This document shows, piece after piece, positions 25,769 through 33,833 of a stretch of 64,000 nt of DNA. The position numbers and the translations under genes were made by a program. A model generated the notes under the pieces. That model worked only from the letters and a program-made list of their open reading frames with translations. It had not been told where the DNA came from and ran no database searches. Source of the DNA: an uncultured Oscillospiraceae bacterium (GTDB taxonomy: Bacteria; Bacillota; Clostridia; Oscillospirales; Oscillospiraceae). Location: positions 62,001-126,000 of the forward strand of contig CANQVO010000002.1 of the NCBI GenBank assembly GCA_947627325.1, read 5' to 3'. Each line of letters opens with the position of its first letter. Position 1 is the stretch's first letter.

Positions 25769-25797
25769 TTGACAAAAGCGGGGGCGGAGGCTATAAT
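25769..25797 (+). promoter_or_regulatory. Promoter of tRNA-Leu
   Basis: Perfect TTGACA (25769-25774) and TATAAT (25792-25797) with 17-base spacing, 27 bases ahead of the tRNA. It is the best promoter in the window. Confidence 0.92.
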
Positions 25798-25824
25798 AGC
25801 AAAGTGCCTTGCGAAAGGCGCGAC

Positions 25825-25911
25825 GCGGATGTGCTGGAACTGGTAGACTGGCCAGCTTGAGGTGCTGGTGTCCGGATGGACGTGCGGGTTCGAGTCCCGC
25901 CATCCGCACCA
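25825..25911 (+). tRNA. tRNA-Leu (anticodon GAG)
   Basis: An 87-base class II tRNA with encoded CCA. The acceptor stem pairs GCGGATG with CATCCGC (25901-25907), followed by A and CCA. The anticodon arm is CCAGC-TTGAGGT-GCTGG, giving anticodon GAG (reads CUC and CUU). A long variable arm (TGTCCGGATGGACG region) and the T-arm GCGGGTTCGAGTCCCGC complete the fold. It stands alone with its own consensus promoter and terminator. Confidence 0.96.
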
Positions 25912-25946
25912 AAAAACGCCGACCCCGACATGGGGCCGGCGTTTTT
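25911..25946. terminator. Bidirectional terminator after tRNA-Leu
   Basis: AACGCCG and ACCCC pair with GGGG and CCGGCGTT around a short loop, flanked by six A's and six T's. It serves the tRNA and the convergent RadC-like gene. Confidence 0.88.
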
Positions 25947-25957
25947 TGCGCTTTTCG

Positions 25958-26653
25958 TCAAAAGGGCAGCAGCTGGCCGGAGCGGGAGAAGGAGAGGGGG
26001 TCGTGGCCCAGGTCGTCTACGGTGTAGTAGTCGGACAGGGGGATCTCCAGGATCCTCATCTGTGTGGCGAGGGTCCGCACCGCCTGGAGGCGGCCCAGGG
26101 GGAGGGGGGCGGCGCAGTCCTCCACCCGCTCCACCAGCACGGCCGCCACGGCCCGGGCGTTGGCGGCCTGGGAGGCGATCTCCCTGGCGGAGATACGCGC
26201 AAAGCGGTCGTAGACGCGCACGGCCATCACCGTGTTGACCGAGTCGGTCAAGATCAGCAGGATGTGCCCCACGGGGCAGGGCGGGAAGTGCTGGTCCATC
26301 AAGTCGATCAGGGTCTTGGGCCCGTGGAGGATGGGCGCGGCCTCCTGGCTGGACAGCCGGGACATCTGGACCATGACCTCGGGGATCAGGGTGAGAAAAT
26401 GGGCGATGTGGGGGCCCACGCCGGGGACGGCGCAGAGCTCCTCCTCCGTGGCGTCCAGCACGCCGGGCAGGGAGCCGAAGCGGCTTATGAGCAGGTGGGC
26501 CATCTCGTTCACATCCCGGCGGGGGACGGCGTAAAAGAGCAGGAACTCCAGGACCTCATGGTCCTGAAAGGCGTCCAGCCCGCCGGCGAGGAACCGCTGG
26601 CGCACCCGGGCCCGGTGCCCCGCGTGGAGCCCGCCCGACCGCTCCTTTCCCAT
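25958..26653 (-). CDS. RadC-like protein with degenerate JAMM metalloprotease motif
   Basis: 231 residues aligned by eye to RadC/YeeS proteins: an N-terminal helix-hairpin-helix region (DHEVLEFLLFYAVPRRDVNEMA, written here to show the EVLEFLLFYA core; ELCAVPGVGPHIAHFL) and a C-terminal MPN/JAB domain. In ordinary RadC the latter carries HNHPSG and a downstream Asp that bind zinc; here that place reads VERVEDCAAPLPLG, so the metal site is lost, while the flanking ILEIPLSDYYTVDD is kept. It is probably not a peptidase. RadC's cellular role is unsettled in any case. It lies 12 bases after the metal permease gene. Confidence 0.82.
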   Translation of the reverse strand: MGKERSGGLHAGHRARVRQRFLAGGLDAFQDHEVLEFLLFYAVPRRDVNEMAHLLISRFGSLPGVLDATEEELCAVPGVGPHIAHFLTLIPEVMVQMSRLSSQEAAPILHGPKTLIDLMDQHFPPCPVGHILLILTDSVNTVMAVRVYDRFARISAREIASQAANARAVAAVLVERVEDCAAPLPLGRLQAVRTLATQMRILEIPLSDYYTVDDLGHDPLSFSRSGQLLPF

Positions 26654-26665
26654 CTCCGTCCCCCC

Positions 26666-27514
26666 TTACGCCCGCTTCCGCCGCCCCAGCAGGGACAGCA
26701 GGAAGAAAAGGGCCAGGCACAGGGTGACGCAGGCCCCGGTGGAGGAGCCCCAGTAATAGGAGATGAGCAACCCCGCCACCCCGGAGACCAGCGCGCCCAG
26801 GATGGAGAACAGGTGGTACTGCCGCACGTTCCGGGCCAGATTCCGGGCCGCGGCGGCGGGGAGGACCAGCAGAGAGTTGATGACCAGCAGACCCACCCAG
26901 GGCATGGACAGGGTGACCACCAGGGCGATGGCGGCGGTGAACAGCCACTCCTGCAGAGCCACCCGCACCCCCCGGCTGCCCGCCAGGGCGGGGTGGATGG
27001 AGGAGAGGAGCAGGCGGTTGAAGGAGGCCAACCACAGCACAGCCACCAGCACCAGCAAAAGGGCCAGCAGGCCGATCATCCCCGGCTCCACGCTGAGGAT
27101 GTCGCCGATGAGGTAGGTGTTGAACTTGGTAAAGCTGCCGCCCCCAAAGGTGGCGATGAAGATGCCCAGGGCCACCGCCGTGGAGGAGAACACGCCGATG
27201 ATGGTGTCGCTTTGCAGGTCGGTGTGGCGCCGGACTATGGTGAACAGGGCGGAGAGGACCAGGGCGAACCCCGCCGCGGCCCACATGGGGGCAAAGCCGC
27301 ACAGCGCGCCGATGGCGATGCCGGTGAAGGCGCTGTGGCCCAGCGCGTCGGAGAAAAAGGACATCCGATTGGTCACCACCATGGTGGACAACAGCCCGAA
27401 CAGAGGCGTCACCACCAGCACGGCCAGCAGGGCGTTTTTCATGAAATAGAGCCCCCCCGCCTCCGCCCAGGAGAAGGGCAGCAGGGAGACCAGCCGGTAC
27501 CAGAGCTCCATCAT
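26666..27514 (-). CDS. znuB: Zinc/manganese-type ABC transporter permease
   Basis: 282 residues, ABC-3 family integral membrane protein with about eight helices. Family segments include MSFFSDALGHSAFTGIAIG (coupling region), GVFSSTAVALGIFIA and MPWVGLLVINSLLVLPAAAA. It forms the membrane pore with the ATPase encoded upstream (ATGA overlap). The C-terminus is Lys/Arg rich. Zinc is likely by overall similarity to ZnuB, but manganese or iron cannot be excluded from sequence. Confidence 0.92.
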   Translation of the reverse strand: MMELWYRLVSLLPFSWAEAGGLYFMKNALLAVLVVTPLFGLLSTMVVTNRMSFFSDALGHSAFTGIAIGALCGFAPMWAAAGFALVLSALFTIVRRHTDLQSDTIIGVFSSTAVALGIFIATFGGGSFTKFNTYLIGDILSVEPGMIGLLALLLVLVAVLWLASFNRLLLSSIHPALAGSRGVRVALQEWLFTAAIALVVTLSMPWVGLLVINSLLVLPAAAARNLARNVRQYHLFSILGALVSGVAGLLISYYWGSSTGACVTLCLALFFLLSLLGRRKRA

Positions 27515-28272
27515 CTCTCGCCCCCCTTCAGCTTCAGGTGGAAGACGGCGGCGAACTCAGGGGAGTCCATGACCTCCCGGGGCGCGCCCACCTTCAGCAC
27601 CGTCTCCTTCATCAAAACCACCTTGTCGGCGTAGTCGGCCAGGTTGGAAAAGTCGTGGGTGGAGAGCAGGATGGACAGATCGAACCTCCGCCGCAGCTCG
27701 TCCAGCAGCCGCAGAAGTTGTAACTCCCCCTCCACGTCCACCCCGGAAAAGGGCTCGTCCAGCATGAGGACGTGGGGCAGGGGCTCCAGGGCCAGGGCCA
27801 ACAGCACCCGCTGGAGTTCCCCCCCGGACAGAGAGCCCAGCCGCTGGTCGATCAGCCCCTCCCCGTGGACCCGGGCCAGGCACCCCCGCACCTTCTCCCG
27901 CAGGGCCTTGGGCACGGGGAGGAACACCGGCCTGCGGTGGGTGGCGGAGACAAAGAGATCCAGCACGCTCACCGGGTCGCCCGGGTCGAAGGCGGGGGAC
28001 TGGGGCACATAGCCCATCAGGGGCCGGGTCTTCTCGCCCCCGGAGCGCTCAAAGACGATGGAGCCGGTGTGGGCCTGCTGGCCCAGGATAGCCTTGAAGA
28101 GGGTGGACTTGCCCGCCCCGTTGGGGCCGATGAGGGCCACGATCTGGCCGCAGTGGACGTGCAGGTCGATGGAACGCAGGATGGTCCGGCCCTCGGCCAC
28201 CACCCCCAGGCCCTCCACCCGCAGACAGCACGCCCCCTTGCAGTCGTCGCCGCCGTGTCTGTGTACGCTCAT
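27511..28272 (-). CDS. znuC: Zinc/manganese-type ABC transporter ATP-binding protein with Cys/His-rich N-terminus
   Basis: 253 residues. Walker A GPNGAGKSTLF, signature LSGGELQRVLLALAL, Walker B VLMLDEPFSGVD and switch His in LLSTHDFSNLADYAD. Before the ATPase fold is a metal-ligand-rich leader, MSVHRHGGDDCKGACC, and a second HVHCGQ cluster next to Walker A; both could bind metal and sense or deliver it. The start is ATG 28272, which overlaps the stop of the binding-protein gene (ATGA); an earlier in-frame codon at 28287 has no ribosome site. Confidence 0.92.
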   Translation of the reverse strand: MSVHRHGGDDCKGACCLRVEGLGVVAEGRTILRSIDLHVHCGQIVALIGPNGAGKSTLFKAILGQQAHTGSIVFERSGGEKTRPLMGYVPQSPAFDPGDPVSVLDLFVSATHRRPVFLPVPKALREKVRGCLARVHGEGLIDQRLGSLSGGELQRVLLALALEPLPHVLMLDEPFSGVDVEGELQLLRLLDELRRRFDLSILLSTHDFSNLADYADKVVLMKETVLKVGAPREVMDSPEFAAVFHLKLKGGER

Positions 28273-29159
28273 CCCAACGCCTCCCACAGGGTGTCCAGAT
28301 TTCGCTCCATCGCGTCCAGATAGGGCTGGACGCCCTGGCCCTCGCCGGACATCATCATGTCAAGTTCATAGACCTTACACCCCGTCTCCCGGGCGATCAC
28401 GTCGGCGGAGCGGCGGGAGCCGTTTTTCTCCACAAAGATGGCGGGGATGTGGTTTTCCCGCACCAGGGCGATGACCTCTTCCAGCTCTCGGGCGCTGGCC
28501 TCCGCCCCTTCCTCCTCCTCGATGGCCTTCAGCAGATCCAGGCCGAAGGCGTTGGCGAAGTACTGGAACCCGTCGTGGAAGGTGATGAGGCCCGCCGCCT
28601 CCCGGCCCGCCTCCGGCGCGTACCGGGCGGCCAGCTCGGCCAGCTGGTCCCGGACCGGGCGGCTGGCGTCCAGAAAGGTCCCGCCCTCCGGGCGGGGAAG
28701 GACCTCGTCCAGCCCCGCGGCGATGTTTTCCACCATCGCCGCCGCCAGATTCGGATCCATCCAGATGTGGGGGTCGACCTCCTGATCCTCCCCCGGGTGC
28801 TGGTCCGGGGCGGGGAGGAGGGGGAGGCCCGCCGAGCAGTCGATGACCGGCACGTTTTTCTGCGCCAGGGCGTCGTCCAGAAACGCCTCCAGCCCGCCGC
28901 CGTTCAGGATGATGATATCCGCCCGGTCGATGGCCCGCATATCGGCCACCGTCAGGGTGTAGTCGTGGAGGCAGGAGGTCTGCTGGTTGACCAGCAGCTC
29001 CACCTCCAAGCCCGCCTCGTCCCCGCCGGTGACGGCGGTGGTGAACAGGTAGACGGGGTAGGTGGCGCAGAGGATGTGGACCTTGCCGTCCCCGGCCCCC
29101 TCCGGGGCACAGCCGGCCAGCAAAACAAGCGCCAGCGCCAGCGCCAGCACGCGCTTCAT
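28269..29159 (-). CDS. znuA: Metal ABC transporter substrate-binding lipoprotein (ZnuA-like)
   Basis: 296 residues. A lipoprotein signal (MKRVLALALALVLLAGC) puts the lipidated Cys at 17. Likely metal ligands are His65 (CLHDYTL), His131 (DPHIWMDP) and the later His in ITFHDGFQYFANAFGL, with a C-terminal acidic ligand, as in cluster A-I binding proteins. The His-rich loop typical of many zinc-specific ZnuA proteins is absent, its place being taken by an acidic HPGEDQEVD stretch. ATG 29159 is chosen over 29204 because it begins the signal peptide and has GAGG upstream. It leads the three-gene operon. Confidence 0.93.
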   Translation of the reverse strand: MKRVLALALALVLLAGCAPEGAGDGKVHILCATYPVYLFTTAVTGGDEAGLEVELLVNQQTSCLHDYTLTVADMRAIDRADIIILNGGGLEAFLDDALAQKNVPVIDCSAGLPLLPAPDQHPGEDQEVDPHIWMDPNLAAAMVENIAAGLDEVLPRPEGGTFLDASRPVRDQLAELAARYAPEAGREAAGLITFHDGFQYFANAFGLDLLKAIEEEEGAEASARELEEVIALVRENHIPAIFVEKNGSRRSADVIARETGCKVYELDMMMSGEGQGVQPYLDAMERNLDTLWEALG

Positions 29160-29208
29160 CTCCGCCTCACCGCCCTTTCCCGCCGGAGTTTCCAGATTTT
29201 CCACCTAT

Positions 29209-29237
29209 ATTATAAACGATGTTCCCCCTTTTGTAAA
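29209..29237 (-). promoter_or_regulatory. Promoter of the metal ABC transporter operon
   Basis: Minus strand TTTACA (29237-29232) and TATAAT (29214-29209), 17-base spacing. It is divergent from the Na/Pi symporter promoter. No convincing Zur or MntR box was recognised. Confidence 0.75.
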
Positions 29238-29254
29238 TCTATGAAAAATTCCAC

Positions 29255-29284
29255 TTTACACCAAGGGGGGTCTTGCCGTATAAT
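29255..29284 (+). promoter_or_regulatory. Promoter of the Na/Pi symporter gene
   Basis: TTTACA (29255-29260) and TATAAT (29279-29284) with 18-base spacing. The start point would be near 29291, so the in-frame ATG at 29290 is not the translation start. Confidence 0.75.
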
Positions 29285-29340
29285 GTAAAATGCGTGAGAG
29301 TAGAGAAACGGGCAGTACCGAAGAAGTGGAGGAGACCGCC

Positions 29341-31173
29341 TTGGAGTTTACGGATGTGATCACGATGGCCGGCGCCATCGCCACCTTCCTGTTCGGCATG
29401 ACCACCATGACCAAGGGCTTGGAAAAGATCTCCAGCGGCCGGCTGGAGAGCATTTTGGAAAAGCTCACCGACAATGTGTTCAAGGGCGTGCTCCTGGGCG
29501 CGCTGATCACCGCCATCATCCACTCCTCGGCCACCACCACCGTCATGTGCGTGGGCTTCGTCAACGCCGGGATCATGCACCTGGAGCAGACGGTGGGCAT
29601 CATCATGGGCGCCAACATCGGCACCACCATCACCGCCCAGATCCTCCGCCTGTCCAGTATTTCGTCCAACGGCAACATTTTTCTGACCATCCTCCAGCCC
29701 TCCGTGCTGGGCCCGGTGCTGGCCGTGGTGGGCATCATCCTCTATATGTTCATCTCCGGCGGCCGCAAGGCCAACGTGGGCCAGATCCTGCTGGGCATGG
29801 GCCTTTTGTTCATCGGCATGAACACCATGACCGCCTCGGTCTCCGGCCTCCAGAACGAGCCCTGGCTGGCCGAGCTGTTCACCGCCGTATCAAACCCCCT
29901 GCTGGGTATGCTGGTGGGCGCGGCCCTCACCGCCCTGTTGCAGAGTTCCACCGCCTTCACCGGCATCCTCCTGGCCCTGAGTACCACCGGGGCCATCACC
30001 TTCGGCGCCGCCGTCCCCCTGATCCTGGGCCAGAACATCGGCACCACCCTCACCGCCCTGATCTCCAGCACGGGGGCCAGCAAAAACGCCAAGCGCACCG
30101 CCCTGATCCACCTGTTCTTCAACGTCTTCGGCTCGCTGTTCTTCCTGGTGGCGCTCTACGCCGGAAACGCCATCTTCCACTTCCCCTTCTGGAGCCACAC
30201 CGTGGACATGGGCAGTATCGCCAACTTCCACCTGATTTTCAACCTGGCCTGTACCGCCCTGCTGCTGCCCTTCCGCAAGGGGCTGGTGCGGCTGGTGGAG
30301 TGGCTGGTGCCCGGGGACAAGGAGGAGGTGGAGGCCTCCATCCTGGATGAGCGCTTCCTCGCCAGCCCCTCCCTGGCCATCGAGAAGTCCCACGAGGCGG
30401 TTGTGCAGATGGGCACCCTGGCCCGGGAGAATTTCAAACGCTCCCTGGAACTGCTGATGACCTACGACGAGAAGACCATGGACCGCCTCCAGGAGGTGGA
30501 GGACGTGATCGACCGGCTGGAGAACAACCTGGACAACTACCTGGTCCGCCTGTCCAAAAAGTCCCTGAACGCCCAGGACTCCAACCGGGTCTCGGAGCTC
30601 CTCCACACCCTCAGCGACTTTGAGCGCATCGGCGATTACGTGGTCAACATCGGCGAGTGCGCCCAGGCCATCCAGGAGCGGGGCATCGAGTTCTCCCCGG
30701 AGGCCAAGGGCGAGTTGAAGACGATGATGACGGCGGTGAGCCAGATCCTGGCCATGGCCCTGGCCTGTTACACCGAGCGCAGTGTGGCCATGGCCAAGCA
30801 GGTGGAGCCCCTGGAGGAGGTCATCGACCTGATGCGCGACGAACTGCGGGGCCGCCATATCGAGCGGCTGAAGGCGGGGGAGTGCACCGTGGAGGTGGGC
30901 ACCCAATTTCTGGAACTGCTCATCAACCTGGAGCGGGTGGCCGACCACTGCTCCAACGTAGCTAAGTATATCCTCCGGGAGGAGGCCCACGCCGGCGACC
31001 CGGTGCGGGAGAACACCCACCTCTACTTCCACCAGCTCCACCAAGGGGGCAGCGACGCCGACTTTGACCAGATGTTCGCGGAGTATAAGAGCCAGTATTA
31101 CGACGCTCTCCAGGCCTGGACGCCCCCCGCGGAGGTGCCCCCCATGTTCCGGGAGGAGCAGGCCCGGGGATGA
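29341..31173 (+). CDS. Na+/phosphate cotransporter with PhoU-like C-terminus (NptA/YjbB type)
   Basis: 610 residues. The first ~330 hold the two inverted Na/Pi-cotransporter repeats, each with the QSS/HSSATTT-type loop: ALITAIIHSSATTTVM, GANIGTTITAQI and later LLQSSTAFTGI, GQNIGTTLTAL. The C-terminal ~230 residues form PhoU-like helices (FERIGDYVVNIGE; LINLERVADHCSNVAKYI). It imports phosphate with sodium, or exports it, as suggested for bacterial YjbB. Start TTG 29341 is preferred: GGAGGAG lies 7 bases upstream and the protein then begins MEFTDVITM, as family members do. Confidence 0.92.
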   Translation: MEFTDVITMAGAIATFLFGMTTMTKGLEKISSGRLESILEKLTDNVFKGVLLGALITAIIHSSATTTVMCVGFVNAGIMHLEQTVGIIMGANIGTTITAQILRLSSISSNGNIFLTILQPSVLGPVLAVVGIILYMFISGGRKANVGQILLGMGLLFIGMNTMTASVSGLQNEPWLAELFTAVSNPLLGMLVGAALTALLQSSTAFTGILLALSTTGAITFGAAVPLILGQNIGTTLTALISSTGASKNAKRTALIHLFFNVFGSLFFLVALYAGNAIFHFPFWSHTVDMGSIANFHLIFNLACTALLLPFRKGLVRLVEWLVPGDKEEVEASILDERFLASPSLAIEKSHEAVVQMGTLARENFKRSLELLMTYDEKTMDRLQEVEDVIDRLENNLDNYLVRLSKKSLNAQDSNRVSELLHTLSDFERIGDYVVNIGECAQAIQERGIEFSPEAKGELKTMMTAVSQILAMALACYTERSVAMAKQVEPLEEVIDLMRDELRGRHIERLKAGECTVEVGTQFLELLINLERVADHCSNVAKYILREEAHAGDPVRENTHLYFHQLHQGGSDADFDQMFAEYKSQYYDALQAWTPPAEVPPMFREEQARG

Positions 31174-31201
31174 AAAGTTTTCTAAAAAATCGGGAAAACG
31201 G

Positions 31202-31231
31202 TTGCAATCCTCCCCCGGGATATGGTAGTAT
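31202..31231 (+). promoter_or_regulatory. Possible promoter of the small P-loop protein gene
   Basis: TTGCAA (31202-31207) and TAGTAT (31226-31231), 18-base spacing, about 58 bases before the start codon. A moderate match. Confidence 0.45.
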
Positions 31232-31289
31232 GATAGCAGGATAGTCCGGCGCGCGCGCCGGAGCGTGAAAACAGCGAGGAGTGTGAAAC

Positions 31290-31700
31290 ATGATCAAAGT
31301 TATCATGGGTGTGAAGGGGACCGGCAAGACCAAGCATATGATCGACATGATCAACGCCGCGGTGAACAACGAGCACGGCAACGTGATCTGCATCGAGAAG
31401 GGCCGCAAGCTCACCTACGACATCAGCTACCACATCCGCCTGGTGGAGGCCGAGCAGTACAACCTCAACACCTTCGAGGTCATGCGGGGCTTCATCTCCG
31501 GCCTCTACGCCGGCAACTTCGACATCACCCATATCTTCATCGACAGCCTGTGCAAGATCGTCCCCAGCGACTGCGGCCCCGAGTTGGACAGCTTCCTGGC
31601 CTGGCTGGACGGCTTTGCCGAGCGCAACAACATCAAATTCACCATCTCCATCAGCGCCGATGAGTCCCTGGCCTCGGAGGACGTGAAGAAATACTTCTGA
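31290..31700 (+). CDS. Small P-loop NTPase-like protein of unknown role
   Basis: 136 residues. Walker A is GVKGTGKT at residues 7-14 and a Walker-B-like strand THIFIDSL lies near 87-94, so it looks like a minimal RecA/ASCE-type nucleotide-binding fold; no arginine finger or partner domain is visible. I have the impression of a family conserved in Clostridia with this same opening (MIKVIMGVKGTGKT), but no function is known to me. It is a single-gene unit with a GAGGAG ribosome site and a terminator, between a phosphate transporter and the thioredoxin pair. Confidence 0.8.
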   Translation: MIKVIMGVKGTGKTKHMIDMINAAVNNEHGNVICIEKGRKLTYDISYHIRLVEAEQYNLNTFEVMRGFISGLYAGNFDITHIFIDSLCKIVPSDCGPELDSFLAWLDGFAERNNIKFTISISADESLASEDVKKYF

Positions 31701-31710
31701 TCTCCCCGTC

Positions 31711-31747
31711 AAAAAACCGCCGGACTGATACCAGTCCGGCGGTTTTT
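31711..31747. terminator. Bidirectional terminator
   Basis: ACCGCCGGACTG pairs with CAGTCCGGCGGT around ATAC, flanked by six A's and five T's, between the convergent P-loop and thioredoxin genes. Confidence 0.92.
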
Positions 31748-31763
31748 CGCGCGCTGGAGGGGG

Positions 31764-32081
31764 TCAGATGTGGGCGTCCACCATCAGGCGGAACCGCTCC
31801 TTGTCCATCAGCCCCACCAGCCTGTCCACCTCGTTGCCCTTGACGAAGAGGATCACGGTGGGGATGCTCATCACCCCGTAGCGGACGGCCAGGTCCGGGA
31901 CCTCGTCCACGTTCACCTTGCCCACCGTCACCTTGCCCTCGTACTGGGCCGCCAGCTCCTCGATGACGGGGGCCAGCATCTTGCACGGCCCGCACCAGTC
32001 GGCCCAAAAGTCCACCAGCACGGGCTTTTCGCTCTCCACCAGCTTGAAAAAGCCCTCCTCGTTCAGGTGTAATGCCGCCAT
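31764..32081 (-). CDS. trxA: Thioredoxin
   Basis: 105 residues, full thioredoxin fold. The active site WCGPC gives redox Cys30 and Cys33; the buried Asp is in [11 protein letters not shown] and the cis-proline is in MSIPTVILF. It reduces protein disulfides in the cytoplasm. It lies 12 bases after the TrxB-like gene and is very probably its partner substrate. The stop is followed by the bidirectional terminator. Confidence 0.96.
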   Translation of the reverse strand: MAALHLNEEGFFKLVESEKPVLVDFWADWCGPCKMLAPVIEELAAQYEGKVTVGKVNVDEVPDLAVRYGVMSIPTVILFVKGNEVDRLVGLMDKERFRLMVDAHI

Positions 32082-32093
32082 GTCGATTCCTCC

Positions 32094-32957
32094 TTATTTT
32101 TTGCTGTTTCGCTGGCGTTCCAGCCAGTTTTTGACGCTGTGGGCCGCCCTCTGCCCCTCGCCCACCGCCTTGGCGATCTGGAGGGGCGGCCCGGTACAGT
32201 CCCCGCAGGCGTAGACCCCCGGCAGACTGGTCGCCAGGTCCCGGTCCACCCGGAGATACCCGCCCTCCAAGGCCAGGCCGGGGAACAGGGCGGCGGGGGC
32301 CACCGCCTCCCGGAGGAGGAACACCCCCTGGCAGGGGATCTGCCCGCCCTCCGTCCCGACGGCGGTCACCCGGTCCTCGCCTAGTATTTCCAGGCGCTGG
32401 GCCTTTTTATAAGGGATGGCGGGGGAGAGGTCCGCCGGCCTTTCCGGGGCGAGGAAGGTGACCTGACAGCCCAGCCCGGCGAGGAACGCCGCCTCCTCCG
32501 CCGCGTCCTGGGCCAAGCCCACCACGACCACCTCCCGGCCCCGGTAGAGCATCCCGTCGCACACCGCGCAGTAGCTCACCCCCCGGCCCAGCAGGCGCGC
32601 CTCCCCGGGGAACACCCGCCCCCGGGCCACCCCGGTGGCAAGGATGACGCTCTCGCCCTGGTAGACCTCGCTACCTACGGTGAGGGCGAAGATGTCGCCG
32701 TAGGCCATGGCGGCGATGGCCCGGCCGGTGACCGTCTGGACGCCGCGCTCCGCCGCGTGGCGCTGAAAGGCGTCCAGCAGTTCCCCGCCGGTGAGACCGG
32801 GCAGGCCCAGGTAGTTCTCCACCCGCTCCGCCCGCCCCAGGGGGTTCTGGCCGCTGGGGTTGCCGATGAGCAGGGCCCTTAGTCCCAGCGCCCCGCACTG
32901 GACCGCCGCCGACAGCCCCGCCGGCCCGCCGCCCAGGATGAGACAATCATAGACCAT
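32094..32957 (-). CDS. Thioredoxin reductase-like flavoprotein lacking clear NADPH motifs
   Basis: 287 residues, slightly shorter than typical TrxB. The FAD motif is [15 protein letters not shown] (residues 6-20), the redox pair is CAVC (Cys130/133), and [21 protein letters not shown] is the C-terminal FAD contact. The nucleotide domain is unusual: where TrxB has GGGDSAVEEA it has [13 protein letters not shown], and the HRRxxxR phosphate-binding motif is missing ([12 protein letters not shown]). Clostridial reductases that take electrons from ferredoxin or bind two FADs lack these motifs as well. Start ATG 32957; the frame opens earlier, but that part is non-homologous. It is followed by trxA. 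Confidence 0.88.
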   Translation of the reverse strand: MVYDCLILGGGPAGLSAAVQCGALGLRALLIGNPSGQNPLGRAERVENYLGLPGLTGGELLDAFQRHAAERGVQTVTGRAIAAMAYGDIFALTVGSEVYQGESVILATGVARGRVFPGEARLLGRGVSYCAVCDGMLYRGREVVVVGLAQDAAEEAAFLAGLGCQVTFLAPERPADLSPAIPYKKAQRLEILGEDRVTAVGTEGGQIPCQGVFLLREAVAPAALFPGLALEGGYLRVDRDLATSLPGVYACGDCTGPPLQIAKAVGEGQRAAHSVKNWLERQRNSKK

Positions 32958-33013
32958 ACCCACGCCCCCTTTCCGTTTCACAATAATATGCTTTCCCAAC
33001 TTTGTCAAGAGAA

Positions 33014-33042
33014 TTGACAAAGGGGAAAAACTGTGGTAAAAT
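33014..33042 (+). promoter_or_regulatory. Promoter of the T-box/valS unit
   Basis: Perfect TTGACA (33014-33019) and TAAAAT (33037-33042) with 17-base spacing, immediately before the T-box leader. Confidence 0.82.
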
Positions 33043-33049
33043 CTCTGGC

Positions 33050-33271
33050 GTTGCAAAGGCATAGAGGGGGAGGAGTACCTCCCGAGGCCGGTCAAAGAGA
33101 GGAAACGGTTGGTGCGAGTTTCCCCGGCGCGGGTTGGGAAGGTGGCCCCGGAGCCGCGGCGCTGAACCTCTGAGTAAGCCCGCCGTTTCCCGCGTTAAGG
33201 GGGCAAGGAGACCAAATTCAGGTGGTACCGCGGAGCAATTCGCCCTGAGCCAAGCGCTCAGGGCGCTTTTT
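33050..33271 (+). promoter_or_regulatory. T-box leader RNA (tRNA-sensing riboswitch) upstream of valS
   Basis: A T-box is clear from the AGGTGGTACCGCGG antiterminator sequence at 33220-33233 (the TGGT bulge pairs with a tRNA ending in ACCA), from AGAGAGG...GGTTGGTG in stem I, and from GCCCCGGAG and CTGAACCTCTGAGTA farther on. The terminator is CGCCCTGAGC (33241-33250) with GCTCAGGGCG (33256-33265) and a T-run. Uncharged tRNA would favour antitermination and expression of the YcxB-like gene and valS. Valine is expected, but I could not fix the specifier triplet. Confidence 0.9.
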
Positions 33272-33286
33272 GTCGGGAGGGAGAAG

Positions 33287-33805
33287 ATGTATCAGTTTCG
33301 CTTCCAACTGGAGTTTCAGGATATGCTCACCCTGAATCTGGTCCACGAGAAGGCCCACCGCCGCTGGTGGGGCAGGCTCCTCCGGGTGCTGGGGATCGCC
33401 CTGGGCGTGGCGGCCCTGCTGGAGGCGGCGCTGATGCTGATCTTTCTCCGGGAGGAGGCGGGGCTGGCCCTCGTCCTGGCCCTGCTGGGGGCGGCCATGG
33501 TCACCGCGCCCTACTGGCGGCCTCGGCTCAACGCCTGGCAGAGCCAGCGGATGCTGGTGCGGGGCGGGGGAGAGCAGACCGTCACCCTGGCCGACGACGG
33601 CATCCACAGCCACGACGAAAAGGGGGAGGGCGTCTTCCCCTGGTCCGCGGTGGAGGAGGCGTACCACGCCCGGGGGCGCTACCTGCTCTTTGTGGACCGC
33701 AAGCACGCGCTGATCCTCCCGGAGCGGGCGCTGGAGCGGGGGGACGAGGCCGGACTAAGGGCCTTTTTGGAGGAAAAACTACAACGGAACGTCAAGGAAC
33801 TCTGA
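33287..33805 (+). CDS. YcxB-like membrane protein
   Basis: 172 residues with two adjacent membrane helices at about residues 31-73 (LLRVLGIALGVAALLEAALM; LALVLALLGAAMVTA) and a C-terminal cytosolic domain containing DDGIHSHDEKGEGVFPWSAV and YLLFVDRKHALILPERAL. This layout matches the YcxB family of unknown function. It sits between the T-box and valS, so it would be expressed under amino-acid control. Start ATG 33287 has GGGAGGGA upstream; the frame extends into the T-box but cannot be coding there. Confidence 0.8.
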   Translation: MYQFRFQLEFQDMLTLNLVHEKAHRRWWGRLLRVLGIALGVAALLEAALMLIFLREEAGLALVLALLGAAMVTAPYWRPRLNAWQSQRMLVRGGGEQTVTLADDGIHSHDEKGEGVFPWSAVEEAYHARGRYLLFVDRKHALILPERALERGDEAGLRAFLEEKLQRNVKEL

Positions 33806-33833
33806 CCGATAGGGAACTAAGGAGGAAGAAGCT

